DNA of 64,000 nt, from assembly GCA_017591395.1 (NCBI GenBank), contig WEDG01003503.1, positions 124,001 through 188,000 of the forward strand. The letters run 5' to 3'. The translations under genes and the position numbers were made by a program. A model generated the notes under the pieces. It was not told the origin of the DNA, made no database searches, and saw nothing but the letters and a program-made list of their open reading frames with translations. The DNA comes from Schistocephalus solidus (taxonomy: Eukaryota; Platyhelminthes; Cestoda; Diphyllobothriidea; Diphyllobothriidae). Position 1 is the first letter of the stretch; each line of letters opens with the position of its first letter. Shown piece after piece: positions 34,222 through 45,260 of the stretch.

Positions 34222-36316
34222 ATGACAACACTGCAAAACTTAGAGCGCTGGATCACGAATAAGATGAATGAGGTCCGAGACAAGAAAAAGGCCCAACTAC
34301 TGAACAAAATGTGTAGCCTAAAACAAGCACAGGCACACGTACCTGAACAATCATCCGTCCATAATCTGTCGTCTAAACAACTAACATCTGATCAGATTAA
34401 AGTGCTTCAGCACGAATCCGGCTTCAACACTGGAGACGCACATACAGTGGATTTTATTGCCTCACTGGAAGTGACACTCTCAAAGACACAGACCACAGAA
34501 GACGCCAAGAACTCGATCCGCCAGCAAGTCGCCTCCCTCATCATATCTTACAGGCCACGTCGAACCATCCCTCCAGCCGAGGTAAAGGCCATTAGGGAAT
34601 TAAAGAAGGACGAAGAAATTGTTATTGTTCCAGCGTACAAAGGACGGGCAACTGTAATCTTCGGACAAGTCAGAATACGTGGCAAAAGCTCAGGAGCTAC
34701 TAAACGACAGTCAGTCATATAAGGTCGTCGAATCTGACCCTATGAAAACACTGGTAGGAAAAATCAATAAGAGTCTAAATCTAATGAGGAGCCAAAAGGC
34801 AATATCCGAAAACGATTGGAGACAGATGAAACCACAGGATGCCGCCTTAGCGCGGTTCTACGGTTTGCCAAAAATCCACAAGCTGAATGTTCCCCTACGG
34901 CCCATCGTGGCGCTGAAAGGCACGCCTACCTAAGGACTGGCTAAATGGCTCGCTAAGCATTTGAAGAAGCTGGTAGAGGGCTCAGAACACACAGCCGTAT
35001 CCTCAACGCACTTCCTAGAAAAACTCCGAGGTATCACAATCTCCCCCGACGAGATAATGGTGTCCTTTGACGTCGTCTCCCTATTTACATCCATCCCAAA
35101 AGAACTGGAAATGAGAGTCATCGATGACCTTCTGGACAGAAGGTACAACGATGAAGGAAAACTTTTTAAAAGAGAACACGCAATGGAGTTACTGGACTAC
35201 TGCCTTCGCACGTACTTCACGTTTAACGGCTATGTTTATGAGCAAATCCAGGGAACCCCGATGGGATCACCGATCTCCGGCTACCTTGCGGAGGCCATCC
35301 TGCAAGAACTGGAAACTCAGGTCTTCCAGATCTACAAGCCGAAATTCTGGATGCGCTACGTAGACGACACCTTTGTTATCATACACCGAGAAGCCAAAGA
35401 GAACTTCAAAAGGGAGCTGAACTCGATTTTCCCGCAGATTCAATTCACAATGGAGGAAGAAGAGGATGGAATGCTCCCTTTTTTCGATGTTCAGATATCA
35501 AGGCAGGAGGACGGAACCCTCCAGACTGGCGTGTTTCGAAAAGCGACTAACATGGAGAAAATTCTTCACTACAACAGCAACCACCCCTGTCGAATAAAAC
35601 GCAGTTGCGTCCGATCGCTTTTTCGCCGCATCCAGACACACTGCAGCACAGAGGCTGAGAAGCTGCGAGAACGTAAAACCCTATGGCGCCTCTTTCTCGC
35701 CAGTGGATATCCACGCAGCTTCGTAAACAAATGCTTATACCAAAGGCATACAAAGACCGAAGGTGAGCCTAAACAAAGACCTGAAACCTTCCATGTCTTG
35801 CCCTATGTGAAGAACGTCTCAGAAGCCACTGAGCGCATGTTAAGACCGCTAAACGTGGGCGTTGGACACCGACCAGAGACCACCATCCGTCGATTAGTCA
35901 TGCAACCAAAGGGCCGACTACCACCCGCAGACACCTCAGGCGTTATTTACCGTGTCAACTGTCTAGACTGCCCGGCCAACTACTGCGGCATGACCGACAA
36001 ACGACTGAGTACGCGCATGCACGAGCACACTTTGGCCGCAAGGCGAAAGGATATTCGATCACACGTCGCCATGCATAGTCTAGAAAACAACCACCGGTTC
36101 GATTTTGACGGAGCTCAAGTGCTTGGCCGAGCCGAAAACAGACTGGTGAGGGAAGTCATCGAAGCTTGGCAGTCAGACGCCAACTCTATCAACCGCAGCA
36201 TTGACCTACCAGTGCCCTATGAGGCCGTCAAGCACCATTGGCGCACGAGGGGAGGACCAATGAGAAACGAGGCAGCTGGACCAACCGCAAGTGAGCACGA
36301 AAGACCCCCTTTTTAA
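34222..36316 (+). pseudogene. Penelope-like element C: nearly intact reverse transcriptase plus GIY-YIG
   Basis: This is the best-preserved PLE in the window, with only two breaks: a frameshift near 34670 and a TAA at 34931-34933. From the N-terminus there is a helical region, VHNLSSKQLTSDQ, IVIVPAYKGRATV (family PADKG with Asp to Tyr) and FYGLPKIHKLNVPLRPIV. Then follow FDVVSLFTSIP (motif A), GTPMGSPISGYLAEA (motif B), RYVDDTFVII (motif C) and LPFFDV. The GIY-YIG domain has VIYRVNCLDCPANYCG, STRMHEHTLAARRKD, NNHRFDF and VIEAWQSDANSINRS. The 451-codon frame at 34961-36316 covers palm, thumb, connector and endonuclease. All three palm Asp residues are intact. The protein would nick a target and copy RNA from the free end. 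A gene with so few lesions suggests recent insertion. Confidence 0.93.
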
Positions 36317-36333
36317 CCATGTCGATCCCCCTA

Positions 36334-36385
36334 TGCTCTATCTCCGATGATGCGCTCGAGTATGAGTGTGAAACGTCAGACAAGT
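36334..36385 (+). ncRNA. Hammerhead-like motif 3' of PLE C
   Basis: The core reads CCGATGA (36344-36350), one change from CUGAUGA. A hairpin follows, GCGCTC/GAGTGT with loop GAGTAT and including wobble pairs, then GAAA (36370-36373) and the loopless ACGT stem III with predicted cleavage after C36377. Stem I is short (TCT/AGA). The U4-to-C change may disable it. The same change occurs in the 59.1-kb motif. Confidence 0.45.
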
Positions 36386-36445
36386 ATAACTTCTACCCCA
36401 GAGATCGCCTTATCTTCTCCTTCCATATATATATAAATATATATA

Positions 36446-36566
36446 AGAGAAGGCGATCTCAGGGACTATAGGTGTATTGTCATGACGTTTCAAACACACC
36501 AGCTTCCATTGTCGGAGGTGAAACGTCAGGACAATACACCTATAGTCCCTGAGAACGCCTTTTCTT
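36446..36566. repeat. Inverted repeat of PLE 3' termini
   Basis: The arms 36446-36492 and 36519-36566 are near-perfect reverse complements (for example gactataggtgtattgtc against gacaatacacctatagtc) with a 26-bp spacer. Each arm resembles the actual 3' end of PLE C at 36370-36424 (gaaacgtcaga.caa..ata ... gcctt.tcttctc), so three copies of the terminus lie in +, -, + order. A short (TA)n lies at 36425-36445. Confidence 0.85.
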
Positions 36567-37898
36567 CTCATTATTTTCCGGGGAGGCGCATCTTCGCTTC
36601 TATATATATTGAGAGAGACAGAGAGCGAGATACTGTATCGCCTTAATTCCTGCACAGGTAGTAAATTAAAGCCCTGACCAAGCCTTTTGTACAACTTCTG
36701 CTCTCGTATGACTCAGCTTTGGGGGCATGAGCTACACAGCACAACCTATTCCAGCGCACTCTTTCTGTGGTTTCTGCGGCCTTTACCTTACGTTCACGAG
36801 AAGAGGAACATTCGATATCCCCGAAATGCTGAAAATTAATTCGCCTGTTTTTGCCATGGAGTTTATTGGCATAGGATTTATCAGAAGGCATTTTACGATG
36901 TCAGTTAGATTGTGTAATACCTTTGCAAGAGTATCGTTCGAAAATTTTAACCATATTCCATTACCGAACTCAAGATGTGTTAACTGAAATTCTTCAGTGC
37001 ATCTTCAATTAGGAAAAAATTAAAGTGAAATTAAAATATCGAGACTCGTGCGGCAAAATAACTCCAGAATACCAGGCTGTCACCTGCACATCTGTTTGGT
37101 TGCCCACACAAGCAGCACTCGAGAAAATATGACTACTTAAATCATAGGCATTTTTCTTCTGATATTCGATGCCCTTTAAAAGTTAAATATAGTTTACAGA
37201 AGGCGTAGGCGGAAATATTCTTTTTTGTGCTCGGTTGATAGAGAATCACACATTCTTCACGTTATTTGTTCCAAAGAAGGGTATATTTAGATTGTAAAAG
37301 ATTTCCGATTCTCGAAATAAGTTTAAGCCCGATCTGCCGTTGCATGTGCGATTAGGGTTTTCAGTCTACAAGTTGTTTCCTTTCTGTCTAATGAATGGCA
37401 TATATTCTTCTTTGCTAATAAGTAAATACAACATAACCCCCCTAAAACTATGCAATGGATGTGATCTATTTGGCTGCATATCGTGGATCTTAAAATATCT
37501 CATGATTAGAATTTTCAAGCAGGAAAATAGCTTTTTTGAGTACAAAACGTTGAAGGAGACAGGATATTCTATCAAATGAGTAGCAGAAATGATATATTTG
37601 CTTACTTTTTCTATAAAATATATTTAAATGTATTGGGGCATTAAAAATAAACGAAAACCTGCATGCTATTTAAGCATTCGTTTGTTTTGAGTTACTACTC
37701 TTTACGTGGGCAACAGTCAAGATCTGCATTCAAAGTCCACCATCGCGGCATATCCAAAACATTAATAGATTGTGCCTTAGCATGATCCATGTTACAACCT
37801 CACTAACGTAGTCTTTCCTAATCGGAAACACCTTTCGGAATTTCAGTTAATATTTCATGGGATCGCTCACTGGCTATATAGATTGGAGTTGTAAAAGC
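36567..37898. other. Intergenic, nothing recognised
   Basis: Short frames only, including 86 codons at 36727-36987 (+), with overlapping antisense frames. No family features. A short TA and GA-rich run lies at 36600-36630. Confidence 0.4.
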
Positions 37899-38062
37899 AT
37901 ACCTTTGACCCGAGTGTGATTAAACTCACGGCTCCCGGTGGGGCCTCGTAGCTCAGTTGGCTAGAGCGTTGGCTGTACTAAAGCCTTCCCCTTGCTGGTG
38001 TGGGTTCGAATCCCACCGAGGCCACCGAGTTTTTCACAAGTGGGTCAAAGGAATACCTTTGA
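37899..38062 (+). mobile_element. Small element with terminal inverted repeats around a tRNA-like sequence
   Basis: The left end CCTTTGACCCGAGTGTG and the right end CACAAGTGGGTCAAAGG are imperfect inverted repeats, extended by ttaaactc/gagttttt. A 10-bp direct repeat ATACCTTTGA occurs at 37899-37908 and 38053-38062, which may be a target-site duplication. The total is about 150 bp. A decayed copy lies at 48749-48905, so this is a repeat family. Confidence 0.65.
37942..38024 (+). tRNA. tRNA-like sequence, Ser(ACT)-like, within a repeat
   Basis: The acceptor GGCCTCG (37942-37948) pairs with CGAGGCC (38017-38023), followed by A. The D arm is GCTC/GAGC. The anticodon stem is GGCT/AGCC around loop GTACTAA, giving ACT at 37977-37979. 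A 13-nt variable region follows, then T arm GTGGG-TTCGAAT-CCCAC. The A box tagctcagttgg and B box ggttcgaatcc are intact. One anticodon-stem pair is T-T. ACT is a rare anticodon and the sequence sits in a repeated element, so it is more likely a tRNA-derived module than a housekeeping tRNA gene. It may still be transcribed by Pol III. Confidence 0.6.
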
Positions 38063-41000
38063 AAGTTTGTGGCATAACGTCGCTGACTCCTTAAGATGCC
38101 TTCTGATACCTCCCTTGTTAATAAACTCGCGGGTACAAACAGACTTGATTTAGTTTTAGCATTTCAGTGTCTGTCGAAAAATCTTTTACTTGAGAGCGAA
38201 ACTTAAATTTCGTCTATTTAAAAAACTGCTAACTAACTGGTTGAAGGTATGAGCGTTAAATCTCAAGCATTAATAAAACATCCTGCGCGGCCTGGCCCAA
38301 AACCTTCATCGGGTTTTTCGAAATCCCAAATGTCTTTTCTTTTAAAAAGCTGCCACGTTCCAAAGCTTACATTTGTCCCATAAACTAGGCTTTCTCGCTA
38401 CCATAACTGTTTAAGAAAATAACAAAATCTTATCCGAGCAAAAATAACCTTGCGACAGGGCGAAAAGCGCACTAGTTTCTGCGGCGAATACATTACTCGG
38501 ATTTCGGACGGTTCAGCATAAACTTATAACGCAAAAATAGTCAACAACTGGCTGTTGGAGTGACTTTCCGGCCGTCATTATTTGAAACGCGCAAAGGCAA
38601 CTGTATTCCGGGTCGTCATTTACGAGGTTCGTTACTCTGCCCTTTTTTGCCTATTCTTTTTGACTGAGAACTTCTGCTTTTCTTGAGAAAATGTAGGTAC
38701 CTGGCCAACCATATTACTTTCTCACCCCACCTGCAGCCTAATTTTGTTGATGTAAGGCTTCAGTTACGACGCGTAGCGATATACTGCATCTAAACTGTAG
38801 GCTTCTCTCGTCAGCAAATTTTACGGAGAAATTAAAATGCCAGCGCCTGGGAACTACGCTCTGCCACCTGAAGACGTTCAGAGTTAAAACTAAAGGTAGC
38901 GAAAGTTAAACACCATTAAATACTAAAGGACTTACAAAAATATTGGAACTTCTAAAGTAGTTCAACAATCGTGTGGAAAATCTACTTTCCACTGCTCTTT
39001 CGTGGGTAAAAATAGCAAGTAATTCATGACTAACGCCCTTCCCATTTCCTTGAAGGATCGCATGCCCACCTATAGACGCATGTACCGAAATGTTTGGAGC
39101 GTGGTTCTGTGTATTAACTTGGACGCTGAATACTTTCCGTTTTTTTACAAGCATAAAGGAGGAAAAATGCTTTGCGTTCACTTAGTCCGGACAGTCAATT
39201 CACAAATGAACTACCTAGGAAGTTGCTGCTCTGTATAATCCCGATCGTGCTAACCACATCTGTAGAAAGCACCTAGTCAATATGAATTTGAAAGTTTTAC
39301 GCTGATTTGAGGGCGACAAAGTTAAACTGCGAAAACGTAATGTCACATGCTTTGCCCAAACCGTACATGAAAGCTCTAAAAGTGGGTTCTGGAAGGTAAA
39401 AAACGGCTGCAATGCGGGTCCAGGACTGGAATATACCACTAATTTACGTTCACCGGAATTATGGAAATCTTCCTGTTTTTGAATTTAATGTAAACTCTCC
39501 GTGTGAATAAAAATCGAGGAGAATAGCCACTTACGTATTCACACCTTTTTGCCTATCCCTTTTCCGTTCAAGCTTCACAAAAAGCAAGTTTCCAACATAT
39601 GCGCTGTCTCTAAGGGCTTTGCCAAAAATTAGACCTTTACGAATTGTTGTATCCGACTGTAGAGAAAATGTCGGCTTTAAACGGGCTTCTTTTGAATTAC
39701 AATTGACGTTTCTGCGTGTTTGATTTGGCTGTCCAATTGTGAGCAAAGTCATGGCCTCTGAAGTTTTCGAATGCGCGACAGAAAGCTCAAGGTTTCACTT
39801 GAATCATTCAAATCCGCCAAAAAATTATGTCATATTGCACTATACATGGAATTTAATAGGACTTTGAAGTGAGCATTACTGATTAAGCGACTATAAAATG
39901 GCATGAAAACGTGCCCAGATGTTTAAAAACTCTTGTAAATAAGTAGTTCTGTAGGTCAGCAATACCTTCTTGCAAACAAACTGTTCAAAATTGACGTGCA
40001 TTTCTGCAAAGGGAGGATAAAAGGTGGAACTGTGACATCTGCTTTCTAGGATGTGTTAATTTAAACGTTTTACCAAAAAGAAAGAAGAAACCAAACTGAA
40101 ATTTTCCAGTTATTTGATATCCCTGTGGCCGGCTTTTCTCCAAGTCTAGATGGAGAACACTTATAGTTTCAATCCGACTTAATTTTGCTTGATCTATGTC
40201 GGCTGAGACCGGAATATGGAAAGTTCATTGGAAATACTTCTGGGGGAGACAAAACGAATCCGCGAAATGTAATAATTACTGTTAGCGAAAGCATTAGATT
40301 TAGTACATTAAACGTAAATACTCGTCTGCTAGTACTCCACCACAGTGCTCTTTGAATTTGCAACTTGGTAATGCAGTTGGCCCAACTTTTTGGTGGTAGA
40401 ACTTAATAATAGAATTTACAAATTAGTACGTTCATCCCATGCTTAGTCTATTGCTAGTCTCAATTTCTTGCTTTGTACTGGACTATAAAGTATAAGTATT
40501 CACGTCCTTTGGATATTAATTCCTTATAACACTCTTTGTTCGAAAATCATTAAATGTTTGTCTGTGGTTTACGTACTTGTAATGTTCATCCTCACTTAAA
40601 CAGAATTTGAGAGTTTTCTGAATTTCAAATCATTTGCCAATGGCGTTCGCGTTTTGTCTGCAGATCACTCAGGTGGTCTAATATGAACCAATAATTAATC
40701 ATCAGAAAGTTTGACGGGAAAAAGATTATTCAGTCTTCTTTCTGAAGTGCTTTTTATTGATGGCTTATTTATTCGTTTTAGAACATATCTGAATGGACTG
40801 CTTCCGTGGCTTTCAGTACAAAAACGAACTTGCTGTTTAATGAAGTTGGGTTTATTGCCAGCACGGGATACCCTTCTTGGATGTCTTTATTTTAATGAAG
40901 TCAAATTGGATTCAAATATGAGCTAGTGAATACGAGTTATTGTCATGGCGTTTTGGAAATTTTATTAATAACTATAAGTGAAACTAGTGCACGCTTATCT

Positions 41001-41461
41001 AATTCAATTCAAAAATTAAAAGCCGCATCTGCTTCACCTTTCTTTATCATTTTCAGCTTCTTCATAACTTCAGACCTTTCTACTGCATTTGAGCCATTAA
41101 AGCATATTTTGTAGCCTACCTAAAATATTGTTTTCCGTGTTATGCTTATGTTTTCTAATGTCGCAATTAAAAGATATGTTGCCTCTTATTTTAGAAAATC
41201 TGCCATCGGTGACTTCAGCCATCGCTGTAAGAAAAAAGCACTTTCTGACTTCACACGATATGATATACCTAAAAGTCGATTTGAACACTCATGAATAGGA
41301 TGAACCTTTGGATACTCGCGTTCTGTAACACATTATTATTTAACTTGTTCTGTATATTTGCGTCGGCCTTCGAGTAAACACACTGTGTCTTATATGCTAA
41401 ACATCGGCCTTCGGAAAATTTACTTCTCCTAACTGACTATATGTGCGCACTCAACATCTAA

Positions 41462-41464
<3 letters not shown>
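38063..41464. other. Intergenic, nothing recognised
   Basis: Long AT-rich stretch. Frames up to 91 codons on either strand overlap each other and carry no recognised motif. Confidence 0.4.

Positions 41465-41501
<37 letters not shown>
41465..41501. repeat. (CA)n microsatellite
   Basis: Uninterrupted acacac run of about 18 units. Confidence 0.97.
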
Positions 41502-41504
<3 letters not shown>

Positions 41505-42928
41505 AGACGAGGCTTCTACCGGCAACCGGAAATGAAACTTTCACAAAGGCATGTCAACTATTGTCTGGCCTTACAGCTTCTTCTATTTTCAGAATTGTCG
41601 AGGTACAACACTGTGTGCTCCTTCCCTTTTCGAGGATGTCATGGAGTCACAGTGGATTTTTTCTCCCATTCTAGAGCCATGTTAAGTTCCGATTCGAAAA
41701 AATGATTACTTGAGCCCTCATTTATAGGTATATATAAATTTCCTAATGCTCTTATGTTGGTGTGGCACCGAGGCCTTTTCAGTTAATAATTTATCTTCAA
41801 AGCAAGCTAACTAAGAGCGTAATTTGCATGCCAGAGTGCCTGGTTGCAGTTATAACTTGGCTATGTGCAGCACCAAATGGACAACCTCATTTAAGTATCT
41901 ATCATTTGAGAATCTATCAGATGAAGACCCGGCTAACTCAAGTTATAGATGTCTTAGGCAGAGTGTTGAATTGCGTCTTCGCCTTCCCCCCCCAACTGTC
42001 GAATCGCCTTTCCGTGAAACCTTGGAGGGTTCACGTTCGGATATCGGTAGCTGTCTCCGAACTTTCGTCCAATTTAGTCGGTTAACGCCGTTTCTGCTGA
42101 GAAGGGTTATTTTTCGCAAGTCTCTCGGAAACTACCAAAGATTGCTGAACAAACCTCGAAGATCACAAACTTACAGAAACGCTTTCAGGCCAGATATAAA
42201 TGAAATAGGAGCACTGTGTAGGGACGACAAAAAGGACGGCAATGACCAGAACTGACTTTTTTTAGAAGATTGGTTAAGATAGAGCAAAAATTTCAAAAAA
42301 GATACATTAATAACTTCTATAAAAATGGACTTTCTCTTTCCGTTCGTATTTTTTGCTCTGTTTTATAAATACTTCATGAACCTCAGGAAATGGGATAGCA
42401 CCCGTTGTGTTCAGTGAGCAACAGGCAGATCTGACAAAGTATGAACTAACGAGCATTCCAACATCATTTGCGTTGCAAAAGGTTTAATTGTGGGACTTCA
42501 TGCAGATTATATAGCGATATTTTGTACAGGCTTAAAGTCCTAAGTTAGCACGTCCAGCAATTCATCTGCCCATACATGCTTGAAGATCGGGCCAGCCTTA
42601 TTGATACTACCGCTAAAGCCTGTCATATATCTCACCTATTTCCTGTTTTAAGGTCCGGTTACTATAAAAAAATGAGCATCAGCTCGTTTACTATGTTGAT
42701 GCAGTTTAACATGGTTAATGTCGCACATTTCGCCTTATTTAAATACTATCTAGCAGGCAAACCGTTTATGAGTATTCACCTCAGACAAAGAGTAGTTTGG
42801 TCTAGTTTAATATGGATGCTTAGTTTAAATATAACATCACATCTATTCCGCGAGACAATTTATACTATGCTAGGGAAAGGCTTCAGTACTTGTAAAAATC
42901 GCAGCCTCTTGGTCGCCGGTGAAATTCA
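41502..42928. other. Intergenic with one unassigned open frame
   Basis: The frame 41824-42255 (+, 143 codons) overlaps 41762-42085 in another frame. The former is Arg-rich with no domain I recognise. Splice signals around it are unconvincing. 42576-42959 (+, 127 codons) is likewise unassigned. Confidence 0.35.
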
Positions 42929-42974
42929 GCATCTTCGAACGCTCTATACTATACTATAGAGCATTCGAAGATGC
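42929..42974. repeat. 20-bp-arm hairpin
   Basis: gcatcttcgaacgctctata at 42929-42948 is the reverse complement of 42955-42974 with one mismatch and a 6-nt spacer. Weaker inverse similarity continues outward (gccggtgaaattcag against gaaactcagacatcggcg). Confidence 0.9.
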
Positions 42975-43784
42975 CGAAACTCAGACATCGGCGGCGCAAG
43001 ATGTAGAGGAAATAAGGTCTTAGAAGCAACTGTTATGCAAGGTTGTACCTGAACGGTGGTCTGAGGAACCGATCCAAAAAGAGGCCTGGCAACTAAATTT
43101 TTGGCTCTCATGTCGCATCGAATGCTCCACTTCTATAACTGGTTATGGTTGCGTCGCTGAGGGCCAAGTAGCGCTGTTACGGACACATGAACACTAACTG
43201 GCAGTTACGCGGAGGGACATGCATTCATCATTGCCAGACATGGCCGTAAACAGGGCAACCAATTTCATTTCACGATGCAAAAAACCTGCTTGTCAAAGAG
43301 AGACGATGAATAATGAGCACCAGTAATCAGACACCAAGTCAATTAATCTGATGCCTCATCTGTTTACGGAATGCGTATCAACCCGGTCACACTTGGGCAA
43401 AAAAACAACTATTAATACGAGAAAAACAAGGGAGCTGCTTATAGGCTCTATGTTCTCCGTGTACTTTTCCTCCTATGATTTGCCTCACTGAAGCATCGGA
43501 TCAACAAGTAGTTGTTTTTCAGGGACTAACATATTTCCTTTTTAATTATATATGAAACTTTCAGTAGGATTTGCGAGGTTAATAACATACACATTTGACT
43601 GTTCGTAAGGGTTCTTTAGCTTATGGTTGTCACTAATCTTGATCTTATTTGTCAAAGGCTTGTTTCTATGGTTCAAAAAAACCATACTCAAGAATAGTAA
43701 ACCCCCACCTCAGTAAGAAGGGTGAGTTTGAGCTTAAATCAAGGAAGGCTAAATATTCTCGTGTCGTAATCCTAACGAAAGTTT
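42975..43784. other. Intergenic, nothing recognised
   Basis: A GC-richer block lies at 42980-43270. No gene or named element. Confidence 0.4.
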
Positions 43785-44560
43785 GACCGTTGATTTCGAC
43801 AAGGTCCGCCATGTGCCCCAAACATGGTGGTGCAAGGACGGTGACTGGTGCGTGGGTTAGTTTTAAGTGATAGTAGACTTGCACTGCAACTACCGCACTC
43901 TCTTCCCTCAGCACCCATTTTCAGGACAGATTCAAGAAGATCGGTGGCATGGTAATGCGCAGGCGGCTGGCGCCTCACGTGGCTTGCATCCCACGGAGTG
44001 GGAGTGCTATAAATTACACATTAACAACAAACCTTTACACCCTGACTTTCAGTCCCCCAGTTAGTCACTCCGCACAAACACAAAACTGGTGTGACCGCGC
44101 GGTCCGTGTTATCCCGATAGCTGGCAACCACCCAAGCCACAGCTTTTAGCGCACCGTGGTAGCTTCAAGTCATCCTGATTTTTTATAGTGATGAAAATGC
44201 GCTAAACCATAGACCTTACTCTCTATTCCCATTCTCAGACCCCAGCCACCGTCTGAACCAGTCAGTTGACCGGTGCACGAAATGGGCGCAGCTGCTTATG
44301 TTTCTAATGGCGTCGTCTACGCGTACCTCGTACACGACCAGGCCCCCAAACACGAGAACCAGGATTGCACAGAACAAGAGGTTGAGCGGCTCAAGTGTGT
44401 CAGGTTACTAGAGGTCACATTAAGAAAGAGCCCGTGCAGCTTGACTCTCAGACCACCAGTCGGCCACTCCGCAAAAACACCCAGTATACTGACTTCGAGG
44501 TCTGAGCAAAATTATCAGTTGACACTACCTCCAAGCCAGGGCGCTTAGTGCACCGTGATA
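43785..44560 (-). repeat. ~780-bp dispersed repeat, full-length inverted copy
   Basis: Reverse-complement match to 55736-56505 in module order. The 3' module is at 43785-44215 (cacggagtgggag, tagctggcaaccacccaagccacagcttttagcgca). The middle module is at 44215-44350 and the 5' module at 44350-44560 (ctccaagcc.gggcgct, ctctcagaccaccagtcggccactc). More diverged than the 15.3- and 56.0-kb copies are from each other. Confidence 0.75.
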
Positions 44561-44599
44561 TTCTCGGACTCGGATCACACATGCAGCAGAGAAGCCACA

Positions 44600-44840
44600 T
44601 GGAAAAGCAACCCAGGACCATATTTCATTCTCACTGAGAGGTGCTGGCTGAAAACACCAGAGGGCATGGGTGGCAGCTTGGATCCCAGCCCATAGAGGCT
44701 GGGCCTCCACGTTACACACCAATTGGTCACAGCCTACATTTGGCCGGGATTTTAACAAAGCAAGAGGATAAGGGGGTGGCAGCTAAAATCCCAGCTAACA
44801 CAGTCTGGGCTTCCATGCCACACACCCCAACACACATCAC
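44600..44840 (-). repeat. Two tandem partial units related to the 20.46-kb repeat module
   Basis: ggtggcagcttggatcccagcc...gcctccacgttacacacc is followed by a second ggtggcagctaaaatcccagct...gcttccatgccacacacc, about 110 bp later. The complement resembles 20461-20580. Confidence 0.6.
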
Positions 44841-44989
44841 CTGATCACAATATACATCCGAAAGGGATTGTTGTATATCATTATACGTGCAGCACAGAAC
44901 TCGCATGTAGCTGAGACGCTACATGGATATAAGCTGGAGAACACAATTCACACTTACATGAGAGGTGTTGATGGTGGGTGATGATGGTG

Positions 44990-45160
44990 GAATGCAAGGT
45001 GAGGCAACGTTGATGGAAGACTGTGTGATGGCGGGTGGCGGACCTGTGGTAATTTACCGCACATTTTCATTAAGGCGTGGGTGTCCAAGATATCCAACGC
45101 GGTGAGTGATTGTGCGTGGGCCGTGTGGACATTGGAGGCGGATGGGGCAACTGCATTTCA
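44990..45160 (-). pseudogene. LINE zinc-finger 3' fragment
   Basis: The minus strand reads RLQCPHGPRTITHRVGYLGH, then PRLNENVR and a stop. This matches the final C2H2 finger of the LINE at 55556-55632 (PHCSRTFTHCMSLLGHMRLHDN), with the second Cys lost. Downstream (minus) 3' UTR-like sequence continues toward 44850. Only the extreme 3' end of the LINE is present, as expected of 5' truncation. Confidence 0.65.
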
Positions 45161-45260
45161 AGGCACTTGGCTTTTTCCTTTTAGGGCTGATCAAGAATAA
45201 GCCACGGACTCTTTTTGCTTGAAAGGTTCGGAAGACAACCCTGAGCACTCACGTTTCAGT

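Noticed and set aside
37942..38024. Functional housekeeping tRNA-Ser gene
   Set aside because: Rare anticodon, imperfect anticodon stem and location within a repeated element make a tRNA-derived repeat more likely.
41824..42255. 143-codon plus-strand frame as a gene
   Set aside because: No recognised domain, competing overlapping frames, no convincing splice or start context.
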